Source of the DNA: Pseudomonas sp. ML2-2023-3
GTDB taxonomy: Bacteria > Pseudomonadota > Gammaproteobacteria > Pseudomonadales > Pseudomonadaceae
Assembly: GCF_037055275.1 (NCBI RefSeq)
Contig: NZ_CP146343.1
Location: 3,072,501-3,136,500 of the forward strand
Length of the DNA: 64,000 nucleotides
Direction: 5' to 3'
Shown here: one piece after another, positions 46,183-53,354 of the stretch
Layout: each line of letters begins with the position of its first letter
Position numbering within the stretch: position 1 is the first letter of the stretch
The notes under the pieces: model-generated
Database searches by the model: none
Seen by the model: the letters and a program-made list of their open reading frames with translations, nothing else
Told to the model about the DNA's origin: nothing
Program-made: the position numbers and the translations under genes

Positions 46183-46998
46183 GTGCAACGAAACACTGAC
46201 ATCGAGTTAAGGCTGCTGATCGAAGCGATCTATCTCAAATACAGTTATGACTTTCGCGATTACTCCGGCGCCTCGATCAAGCGCCGGGTCAATCATGCAT
46301 TGCGTCAGTTTGACTGCAGCACCATTTCGGCCCTTCAGGAGCGCATCCTCCATGACCCGACGGCCTTTATGCAGTTGCTGCAGTTCCTGACCATTCCAGT
46401 GAGCGAGATGTTTCGCGACCCGGAGCATTTTCTGGCCATTCGCCAGGAGGTGGTGCCGATCCTCAAGACCTACCCGTCGCTCAAGATCTGGATTGCGGGG
46501 TGCAGCACCGGCGAGGAGGTGTATTCAATGGCCATCCTGTTGCGTGAAGAAGGCCTGCTGGATCGCACCATCATCTATGCGACCGATATCAATCCGCGCT
46601 CTCTGGAAAAGGCCAAGCAGGGGATTTTCTCCCTGGACAATATCCGGACCTATACCCACAACTACCAAAAGGCCGGTGGTCAGCGTTCGTTTGCCGATTA
46701 CTACACCGCCGCCTATGACTACGCGATTTTTGACAAGACGCTGCGCGAGAACGTGACCTTCGCCGATCACAGCCTGGCGACGGATAGCGTGTTCTCAGAA
46801 ACCAATTTAATTTCATGCCGTAACGTATTGATTTATTTCAATAAAAATCTTCAAAACAGAGCCTTTGGTCTGTTCGAGGAATCGTTGTGTCATCGCGGAT
46901 TTCTGATGCTTGGAAGCAAGGAGACGCTGGATTTTTCGGACTACAGCAAACAGTTTTCCCCCGTGCTCAAGCAAGAACGGATCTACCGCAAGCTATGA
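46183..46998 (+). CDS. CheR-type protein-glutamate methyltransferase
   Basis: A 271-residue SAM-dependent methyltransferase beginning at GTG 46183, directly after the kinase stop. The SAM-binding AGCSTGEEVYSMAILL and DPEHF regions are present. CheR enzymes methylate glutamates of chemoreceptors, yet no chemoreceptor, CheA or CheW gene lies here; the target may be the adjacent CHASE3/GAF kinase. Its 3' end overlaps the CheB start by 4 bases. Confidence 0.9.
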   Translation: MQRNTDIELRLLIEAIYLKYSYDFRDYSGASIKRRVNHALRQFDCSTISALQERILHDPTAFMQLLQFLTIPVSEMFRDPEHFLAIRQEVVPILKTYPSLKIWIAGCSTGEEVYSMAILLREEGLLDRTIIYATDINPRSLEKAKQGIFSLDNIRTYTHNYQKAGGQRSFADYYTAAYDYAIFDKTLRENVTFADHSLATDSVFSETNLISCRNVLIYFNKNLQNRAFGLFEESLCHRGFLMLGSKETLDFSDYSKQFSPVLKQERIYRKL

Positions 46999-47603
46999 AA
47001 AACCATGACCGTTACCTGACCGATCCCAGACCTGTCGAGGCGGTGGTGATCGGTGCGTCTGCGGGCGGGGTTGAAGCGTTGCTGACTATTTTTTCCGAGC
47101 TCAAGCCTGGCTTCCGGCTGCCGATTATCGTGGTGCTGCACTTGCCTGAAGAGCGACGCAGCCAGTTGGCCGAGGTGTTTGCCCGGCGCTTGCCATTGGC
47201 GGTCAGGGAGGTTCAGGACAAACAGCCGATTGTGCCGGGCACCCTGTACTTTGCAGGTCCCGGGTATCACGTTTCGATTGAGCAGGATCACAGTTTTTCC
47301 TTGAGCCAGGAGGAGCCGGTGCATTACTCGCGACCTGCCATTGACTACCTGTTCGAATCCGCAGCCGATGTGTATCAACAGCGTCTGGCTGCCATTTTGC
47401 TGACGGGCGCCAATCGGGATGGTGCCCAGGGGCTGAGCGTGGTCCAGCAGTCGGGCGGTCTGACCATTGTGCAGGATCCTGACGAGGCACAGGTTGCAAC
47501 CATGCCCCGTGCGGCACTGGACCTTTTTCAACCGGATTGCATTCTTCCATTGCGCGGCATTGGCCGTCTGCTTGTCGAGCTGGAACATAGCCAATGCTAC
47601 TAA
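46995..47603 (+). CDS. CheB-type methylesterase lacking a receiver domain
   Basis: The 202-residue protein has only the catalytic part of CheB: Ser in IGASAGGVEAL, His in LHLPEERR and Asp in LLTGANRDGAQGL, the expected triad. Ordinary chemotaxis CheB carries an N-terminal receiver that controls activity; this one lacks it. ATG 46995 overlaps the CheR stop; the longer frame to 46887 runs inside cheR. It overlaps the following kinase gene by 10 bases. Confidence 0.9.
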   Translation: MKNHDRYLTDPRPVEAVVIGASAGGVEALLTIFSELKPGFRLPIIVVLHLPEERRSQLAEVFARRLPLAVREVQDKQPIVPGTLYFAGPGYHVSIEQDHSFSLSQEEPVHYSRPAIDYLFESAADVYQQRLAAILLTGANRDGAQGLSVVQQSGGLTIVQDPDEAQVATMPRAALDLFQPDCILPLRGIGRLLVELEHSQCY

Positions 47604-48790
47604 ACGAAATTCAAGCCAAGCTGCTGATCGTCGATGACCTGCCGGAAAACCTGCTGGCGCTCGAAGCACTGATCAAGCGCGAAGATCGCATTGTGTACAA
47701 GGCCTTGTCTGCGGATGAGGCGCTGTCGTTGCTGTTGCAGCATGAGTTTGCGATGGCCATTCTTGACGTGCAAATGCCCGGCATGAACGGTTTTGAACTG
47801 GCCGAGCTGATGCGCGGCACCGCCAAGACCAAAAACATCCCCATCGTGTTTGTCAGTGCCGCAGGGCGCGAGATGAACTATGCCTTCAAGGGCTATGAAA
47901 GCGGTGCGGTGGACTTTCTGCACAAACCGCTGGATATCCACGCGGTCAAAAGCAAGGTCAATGTCTTCGTCGAGCTTTATCGCCAGAGCAAGGCCATGAA
48001 GCAGCAGGTCGAGGCCCTGGAGCAGAGCCGTCGCGAGCAGGAGACTTTGCTTGCGCAGTTGCAACTGACCCAGGTCGAGCTTGAGCGCGCGGTGCGCATG
48101 CGTGACGACTTTATGTCGATCGTCTCCCATGAGGTGCGCACGCCGCTCAACGGGCTGATCCTGGAAACCCAGTTGCGCAAGATGCACCTGGCCCGCGACA
48201 ACGCGGCGGCGTTCACCCTGGAAAAGATGCACGCCATGGTCGATCGTGATGAGCGCCAGATCCAGAGCCTGATCCGCCTGATCGAAGACATGCTCGACGT
48301 GTCGCGTATCCGCACCGGCAAGCTGTCGATCAGGCCTGCCGAGTTTGATTTGGCCCGTACAGTCGGGCAATTGCTGGAGAATTTCACGGCCCAGATCAGC
48401 GCTGCGCAATCGAGTGTCAGCTTCACTGCACAAAAACCCGTAGTGGGGCAGTGGGACGAGTTCAGAATTGAGCAAGTGATTTCCAATCTGCTGACCAATG
48501 CCTTGCGTTACGGTGCTAAAAAGCCCATTGATGTGTCTGTTTACATAGACGGCGATCAAGCTGTGGTGGATGTGCGCGATCAGGGCATCGGCATCAGCCA
48601 GGAAAACCAGCAGCGGGTGTTCCAGCAATTTGAGCGGGTTTCAGCCAGTCAGGTGGCTGCCGGGCTTGGTTTGGGGTTGTTTATCTCGGAACAGATTGTC
48701 GCGGCACACAGCGGCACCATCAGCGTGCAGAGCGAACTGGGTGAGGGCGCCTTGTTCAGGGTTTGCCTGCCGCTTGCACAAAAGACTTAA
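47594..48790 (+). CDS. REC-HisKA-HATPase sensor kinase
   Basis: A 398-residue soluble protein with an N-terminal receiver (acceptor Asp58 in ILDVQMPGMNG), a coiled linker, HisKA with His179 in IVSHEVRTPLNG, and a HATPase with VRDQGIGISQENQ and GLGLGLFIS. Receiver-first kinases of this shape commonly relay phosphate from an upstream hybrid kinase to a response regulator. It lies in the overlapping run CheR-CheB-kinase, so production is linked. No membrane helices. Confidence 0.93.
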   Translation: MLLNEIQAKLLIVDDLPENLLALEALIKREDRIVYKALSADEALSLLLQHEFAMAILDVQMPGMNGFELAELMRGTAKTKNIPIVFVSAAGREMNYAFKGYESGAVDFLHKPLDIHAVKSKVNVFVELYRQSKAMKQQVEALEQSRREQETLLAQLQLTQVELERAVRMRDDFMSIVSHEVRTPLNGLILETQLRKMHLARDNAAAFTLEKMHAMVDRDERQIQSLIRLIEDMLDVSRIRTGKLSIRPAEFDLARTVGQLLENFTAQISAAQSSVSFTAQKPVVGQWDEFRIEQVISNLLTNALRYGAKKPIDVSVYIDGDQAVVDVRDQGIGISQENQQRVFQQFERVSASQVAAGLGLGLFISEQIVAAHSGTISVQSELGEGALFRVCLPLAQKT

Positions 48791-48856
48791 ACTCGGCGCA
48801 ACCTATGACCGCGCTCGGGGTCATACTGGCAGCGACGGCATGAATTAAGGTTTCCC

Positions 48857-49234
48857 ATGAGTGAAGATGCGCAAGATGTTGTTTTGATTGTCGAAGATGA
48901 CCCCTCGATCCTGATGGTCCTCAGCGCCTACCTGTCCGGCGAAGGCTACCGGGTATTGCAGGCCGAAAACGGCGAACAGGCGTTCGAGATTCTGGCGAGC
49001 AAGCCGCATCTGGACCTTATGGTGACCGACTTCCGCCTGCCGGGCGGAATTTCCGGGGTGCAGATTGCCGAGCCAGCGTTGAAGCTGCGGCCTGACCTGA
49101 AAGTTATTTTTATCAGCGGCTACCCTGCCGAGATCCGTGATACGGGCAGCCCGATCACCTTGACGGCGCCGATCCTGGCCAAGCCGTTCGACCTCGATAC
49201 CCTGCAAGAGCAGATCCAGAAACTATTGGCCTGA
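48857..49234 (+). CDS. Single-domain response regulator
   Basis: A 125-residue receiver with acidic pair in VEDDPSILM, acceptor aspartate in LMVTDFRLPGG, and the switch lysine in LAKPFDLD. No output domain. The gap of 66 bases to the kinase and the same orientation suggest membership in the same operon. It and the minus-strand receiver at 42168 bracket the signalling block. A REP pair follows. Confidence 0.93.
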   Translation: MSEDAQDVVLIVEDDPSILMVLSAYLSGEGYRVLQAENGEQAFEILASKPHLDLMVTDFRLPGGISGVQIAEPALKLRPDLKVIFISGYPAEIRDTGSPITLTAPILAKPFDLDTLQEQIQKLLA

Positions 49235-49246
49235 ATGCCCAAATCT

Positions 49247-49333
49247 TGTGGGAGCGGGCTTGCTCGCGATGCAGGCGACTCGGTCATTCAGCCAGACCGA
49301 CGTGATGCCATCGCGAGCAAGCCCGCTCCCACA
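49247..49333. repeat. REP pair, TGTGGGAGC family
   Basis: TGTGGGAGCGGGCTTGCTCG and its complement flank about 45 bases, between the receiver gene and the convergent HEAT/TPR gene. Confidence 0.88.
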
Positions 49334-49344
49334 GGTGATATGAA

Positions 49345-50400
49345 TCACAAACCCTGCTGCAACGACGGGTCATCAGGGTTCATCTGCTCAAGCTGCGCCA
49401 GCAGCACCTGCACATTCTGCAATTGCCCGGCTTCTTTCCAGTAGCCGATCAGCAATACGCGCGCCTTGCGATTGGCCGGTTGGCGTTGCAGCAGCTCTTC
49501 GAGCTGGCGTTGCGCGGCTTCAAGCTGGTCCAGGTCATGGAGGGCGGTCGCCAGCTTGTACCGGTAATCACTGTTGTCCGGTTCCAGCTCAACGGCCTTG
49601 GCCAGGCCCAGAAGGGCGTATTCCGTCTGGCCATGGTTAAGCAGCCAGATCCCCAGGGCATGTTGCAGGTACGCGGAATCGGGATGGGCTTCAAGCTGCC
49701 TGGCCAGCATCTGTCGCGCCTGCTCGGCCTTGCCGCGTTTTTCCAGAAGCTCGACCTGCGCGACGACTGCCTTGAGGTTGTCCGGGTCCAGGCGGGTGAC
49801 TTGCTCCAGTGCGGCCTGGGCTTCGTCCAGTTGACCTTCGTGCAAATACAGACGGGCGAGTTGACCCTGTGCCTGCGGGTCGTCGGGCCTGGTTTTGAGG
49901 TCGCGCTCGAATTCGTCGATCACTTGCTGCAACGGGCCGAAGTACAGCCCCTGTTCGTCGGGCGACAGGCCGAGCAGGGCATTGGCGGCGGCAAAGCGCA
50001 CGCTCTGTTCGGTGTCATCCAGTAGCGGGCCCAGCAGTAACGTGCGCTGGGCGTTGGGCACCAGGCCGACAATGCTCTGGATCGCGGCTATGCGTACCAG
50101 GGGCGAGGGGTTATGCAAGTCAGCGTCTGCCAGTTTCAGTGCCAGCGGGCTTGGGTAATTGGGCAGCTCGGCATGCAGGCTGGCGCGCCGGGTATCCGAC
50201 AAGTCCTTGCGGGCCAGTTGCTGATAGAGCACACGGGCGGCGCCGGGCTTGCCGTTTTGGGCCATGTCCAGGGCGATGGAGAATCGTTGACTGACGGATT
50301 GCGTGGGAACGGCTGGATCAGGGCGCATCGAATACCAAAGACCGGCAGCGATAAGCGCTGACAGAAAGCTGATTGCGAGGTAGCGGCGAGGCTGGGTCAT
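49345..50400 (-). CDS. Membrane-anchored HEAT/TPR repeat protein
   Basis: A 351-residue protein with one N-terminal anchor (YLAISFLSALIAAGLWYSM). Two HEAT-like helical pairs follow near 95-150 (SPLVRIAAIQSIVGL and SVRFAAANALLGL), then four or five TPR units in the C-terminal half (for example DPQAQGQLARLYLHEGQLDEA). Such proteins scaffold periplasmic or membrane complexes; the precise role is not evident. ATG 50400 is chosen over one 36 bases upstream because it gives a proper signal anchor. The IS110 element lies only 80 bases upstream and may have displaced or supplied its promoter. Confidence 0.8.
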   Translation of the reverse strand: MTQPRRYLAISFLSALIAAGLWYSMRPDPAVPTQSVSQRFSIALDMAQNGKPGAARVLYQQLARKDLSDTRRASLHAELPNYPSPLALKLADADLHNPSPLVRIAAIQSIVGLVPNAQRTLLLGPLLDDTEQSVRFAAANALLGLSPDEQGLYFGPLQQVIDEFERDLKTRPDDPQAQGQLARLYLHEGQLDEAQAALEQVTRLDPDNLKAVVAQVELLEKRGKAEQARQMLARQLEAHPDSAYLQHALGIWLLNHGQTEYALLGLAKAVELEPDNSDYRYKLATALHDLDQLEAAQRQLEELLQRQPANRKARVLLIGYWKEAGQLQNVQVLLAQLEQMNPDDPSLQQGL

Positions 50401-50494
50401 CCAATATCCAGAAGCATGCGTGCGTATGGGGTGCAAGAGTGGGTGAGTCGGGGGCTGGAGTCAAACGCAGACCCTGTAGATACTCTGTTGCAGG

Positions 50495-51490
50495 TCAAGC
50501 TTTCGATAGGTGTTTTTCATCGAAAAGCTTGGCCGTATCAAAAGGCTCACCGCTGCGGATGCATGCCCAAATACCTGTCAGATATTTGCGCATGATTGCC
50601 CCAATTGCCTGCATCTTCTTCTTACCTCGGCCGACCAGTCCTTCATAGAACGCCTTAACAATGGGGTCACAACGCAGCGCGCTCAATGCGGGCATGAACG
50701 TCGCCGCGCGCAAGTAGGCATTCCCGGCCTTACTCATCCGGCCAGGCTTGTTCAAACTCGTTCCTGACTGCGTCAGACGCACGTCCAATCCTGCATAGCG
50801 GCTCACCTGGTTCGATTTCAACGTCGACGGCAAGGTCACCAACTCGGCCAGCATCGCAATAGCCGAAGCCTCTCCGATGCCAGGCCCTGCAATCATGCAT
50901 TTGTAGCTTCTGCTCAGGTTCGGGCTTTCGAGAATCAGTTCAAGTGCGGCCTTGCGGAAGCGCTCAATGCGCTTGTCCAAGGCGTCGATGGCATCCTCTT
51001 CGTCCTCGATCAGCATCGACGACGTACTTTCGGTTGCCTTGAGTGCGTGCAACTCATTTTTGGCCTGCGTGCGGCGGCCGGTCAGGCGGTTCAAATGTCG
51101 TCCCAAGGCACGCAGTTCCAGCATTTGCGCGGTTGGCGCAGTCCATACCCGCGGCGTCATACGCTCGGCATACTCGGCCAGCAATTGAGCATCGATTTTG
51201 TCGGTTTTGCTGTTAGCCAGCATGATCTTGGCAAAGTTATGTGCACTTTTCGGGTTGATCACCGCCACGGGTAAGCCGGCGTTGGTCAGCTTGACGGCCA
51301 AGTCCAGGTAATAGACGCCGGTGGCCTCCATGACGATCAGCTCCGGCTTCAGGCTGAGCAACTTTTTCACCGCCAATGAGTGGCCTTTGGCGCTCTGTTC
51401 GATGGTCCAGTTTCCAACGACGTTTCCATCTTTACGCCACGCCATAGGCGCAGTTCGAGAGCCAATATCTACACCAACGACGAGAGCCAT
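50495..51490 (-). CDS. IS110 family transposase (bridge-RNA-guided recombinase)
   Basis: A 331-residue protein from ATG 51490; the open frame extends to 51544 but the family start MALVVGVDIGS is clear. The N-terminal RuvC-like DEDD residues are Asp8, Glu55, Asp97 and Asp100, with nearly the spacing recalled for IS621. The C-terminal Tnp domain has the conserved serine, probably Ser242 in LTQSGTSL, then MSKAGNAYLR. IS110 enzymes recombine donor and target DNA through a bridge RNA that pairs with both. The complete frame and intact motifs suggest an active enzyme. Its reading direction is toward the HEAT/TPR gene. Confidence 0.95.
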   Translation of the reverse strand: MALVVGVDIGSRTAPMAWRKDGNVVGNWTIEQSAKGHSLAVKKLLSLKPELIVMEATGVYYLDLAVKLTNAGLPVAVINPKSAHNFAKIMLANSKTDKIDAQLLAEYAERMTPRVWTAPTAQMLELRALGRHLNRLTGRRTQAKNELHALKATESTSSMLIEDEEDAIDALDKRIERFRKAALELILESPNLSRSYKCMIAGPGIGEASAIAMLAELVTLPSTLKSNQVSRYAGLDVRLTQSGTSLNKPGRMSKAGNAYLRAATFMPALSALRCDPIVKAFYEGLVGRGKKKMQAIGAIMRKYLTGIWACIRSGEPFDTAKLFDEKHLSKA

Positions 51491-51539
51491 GTGTTCCACC
51501 TCAACGAAAAAAAGTAGAATGCTTCCGGTTCCCCGACCT

Positions 51540-51700
51540 CGCACTTCATGCCATCACAACCTTGTAATACGAAGTCCGACTTGTCGGCTTCTGGTTACTC
51601 TTCGTGGTAGGCAATGAGGCGGGGGGCCTCTCTACAGACAAGGTCAGGAGCAAATCCTGCCTTAAGCAGCTATCGGCCTCCCCGAAACGCTTTTTGTACA
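51540..51700 (-). ncRNA. Predicted IS110 bridge RNA with target- and donor-binding loops
   Basis: Read on the minus strand, the first loop is closed by CGGGG(A)GGCC (51684-51675) pairing with GGCCCCCCG (51628-51620), with an inner hairpin CAGGATTTGCTCCTG (51659-51645). It carries AGCTGCT (51671-51665) and CTGTAG (51637-51632). The second loop has an inner hairpin with arms GAAG-CCGA and TCGG-CTTC (51591-51571). It is flanked by AGAGTA (51601-51596) and TACAAG (51566-51561). The segments match target left, target right, donor left and donor right in that order. The fold was done by eye; exact ends are unknown. Confidence 0.7.
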
Positions 51701-51740
51701 CGCCCCGGCATTTTCTTGGGCACCGGGAAAACATACAAGC

Positions 51741-51870
51741 AGCTGCCGAAGGCTGCGTTCGGCGGCGTAGCCGTCGCAAAATCAGACACTTCGGTGTGTC
51801 AGTCAACCCCGGTTGCCAGGGTTTACGACGACTGCGTCGCCGAACGCAGCCTTCGGCAGCTACTACGGGT
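51741..51870. repeat. REP pair, IS-interrupted arm plus intact arm
   Basis: AGCTGCCGAAGGCTGCG starts at 51741, cut by the IS from its GTAG start at 50476-50479. The intact opposite arm ends CGCAGCCTTCGGCAGCTACT near 51862. Between them are smaller inverted repeats (for example GACACTTCGGTGTGTC). Confidence 0.85.
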
Positions 51871-51904
51871 AAAAAAAGCCCCGCGACCGAATGAGCGCGG
51901 GGCT
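51871..51904 (-). terminator. Rho-independent terminator of the efflux operon
   Basis: On the minus strand AGCCCCGCG and CGCGGGGCT pair around about 10 bases and are followed by a run of T. It lies about 40 bases after the outer-membrane gene's stop, closing mexE-mexF-oprN. Confidence 0.9.
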
Positions 51905-51944
51905 AAAAATTGGTTGGTTGCGGCCAACCAAAGGAGCTCTTGAA

Positions 51945-53354
51945 TCAGTGTGCGCTGGCGACGGTCTCGGCTTGCCAGCCACCACCCAGTGCTTTGTAAA
52001 TCGCTACTACGCCGCGATACAGCTCAACCTCGGCCTGGGCCTGGCTGTCTTCTGCGGCCAGGCGCTCCCGTTGGGCGTCGAGCAGCACCAGAAAGTCCAC
52101 CGTGCCTTCGCGATAGCGAATAGCAGCCAGATCCGCTGCGATCCGGCTGGATTCGCTTTGACGAATCAACGAGACCAGACGTTGCTGGCGCTTGCCGTAA
52201 TCGCTGAATGCGTTTTCGGACTCTTCCAGCGCCAACAGCACCTGCTGCTCGTAACTGGCCAGTGCGCCATCAGCCTCTGCACCGGCACCGCGCAGACGCG
52301 CACGCACGCTGCCCAGGTCAAACGCCGGCCAGGTAATGCGCGGGCCCAGCGCCCAGGCATTGGCTGCAGCCGAGCCTATTTGCGAGCCGCGTCCGGCGGT
52401 AAAACCGAGAAAACCACTCAGGCTGACCCGAGGGAACAAATCGGCCTTGGCCACCCCGATCCGGGCAGTGGCGGCTGCCAGCTTGCGCTCGGCACTCAGG
52501 ATGTCGGGCCGGCGCTGCAGCAAATCGCCGGGGTTGCCGATGTTCAGTGCCTTGGCAATGGCCGGCAACTGCGCCGGGCTCAAGTCAACGCTGAGCTGCT
52601 CAGGGCGCTGGCCCAGCAGAGTGGCGATGCGATTGCGCTCACGCACCTGCTCGGCCTGCAGTTGCGGCACGCTGGCCTCAACCGCGGCCAGGCGGGCGTC
52701 GGCACGCATGACGTCCAGTTGATCGCCAACACCTGCGTCACGCAGGCTTTCGGTAATCGCCTTGGAGTCCTGCTGGTTCTTCAAGTTGGCCAGGGCAATC
52801 CGCTCACGCAGTTGGGCGCCGCGCAATTCACCGTAGGCATCCACCAGTTCGGCAATCATGGTCACTTGCAGCTGGTAGAGATCCGCTGCAGCCACTTGCT
52901 CGTCGGCGTCGCTGGCCTCCAATTCACGCTGGATACGACCAAACAGGTCGACTTCCCAGGCCATGTCCAGGCCCAGGTCATAGCGTTCACTGTTGACCCG
53001 CTTTTCGGTCTGGCCCGGAATCTGGCCCTTGCCGACATCGCTGCTGGCACGGCTGGTGATGGTCGGCATGATGTCATTGCTGACGTCATCACGAATCGCC
53101 CGGGCTGCCCGCAGGCGGGCAAAGGCCACGCGCAACTCGCGGTTGCCGGCCAGTGACTGAGTCACCAGCTGGTTGAGGGTCGGGTCGTCGAACTGCTGCC
53201 ACCAGATCCCTTCAAAATGCGCCCGGTCAAAGCCCTTCAGGTTATCGGCACTGATATGGGCAGGCTCTGTGGCCGGGGTCTTGTAGTCCGGGCCTACGGC
53301 GCAAGCGCTCAAGGCCAGCACCAACAGACTCGGCAGAAAAACTTTCACGCTCAT
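51945..53354 (-). CDS. oprN: RND efflux outer-membrane lipoprotein, OprN/NodT type
   Basis: A 469-residue outer-membrane channel of the TolC/NodT family. The signal peptide ends in the lipobox LSAC, so the mature protein is lipid-anchored, and VGPDYKTP follows as usual in this group. Two repeated coiled-coil halves are evident (ELRVAFARLRAARAI and LLALEESENAFSDYG). It completes a tripartite pump with the mexF- and mexE-like genes. Its start overlaps the mexF stop by 4 bases. Confidence 0.9.
   Translation of the reverse strand: MSVKVFLPSLLVLALSACAVGPDYKTPATEPAHISADNLKGFDRAHFEGIWWQQFDDPTLNQLVTQSLAGNRELRVAFARLRAARAIRDDVSNDIMPTITSRASSDVGKGQIPGQTEKRVNSERYDLGLDMAWEVDLFGRIQRELEASDADEQVAAADLYQLQVTMIAELVDAYGELRGAQLRERIALANLKNQQDSKAITESLRDAGVGDQLDVMRADARLAAVEASVPQLQAEQVRERNRIATLLGQRPEQLSVDLSPAQLPAIAKALNIGNPGDLLQRRPDILSAERKLAAATARIGVAKADLFPRVSLSGFLGFTAGRGSQIGSAAANAWALGPRITWPAFDLGSVRARLRGAGAEADGALASYEQQVLLALEESENAFSDYGKRQQRLVSLIRQSESSRIAADLAAIRYREGTVDFLVLLDAQRERLAAEDSQAQAEVELYRGVVAIYKALGGGWQAETVASAH

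Larger units (their letters stand above)
50480..51739 (-). mobile_element. IS110-family insertion sequence in a REP site
   Basis: About 1.26 kb, with no terminal inverted repeats. The transposase gene fills most of it, leaving about 15 bases downstream and 249 bases of non-coding sequence upstream, the IS110-group layout. The flanks CCCTGTAG (50472-50479) and CAGCTGCCGAAGG (from 51740) rejoin to a normal REP arm, with the AG at 50478-50479 repeated at 51738-51739. Read on the transposase strand this duplicated core is CT. Confidence 0.85.

Noticed and set aside
50480..51739. Terminal inverted repeats of the IS
   Set aside because: The ends are not complementary, which fits the IS110 group and argues against a DDE-type element.
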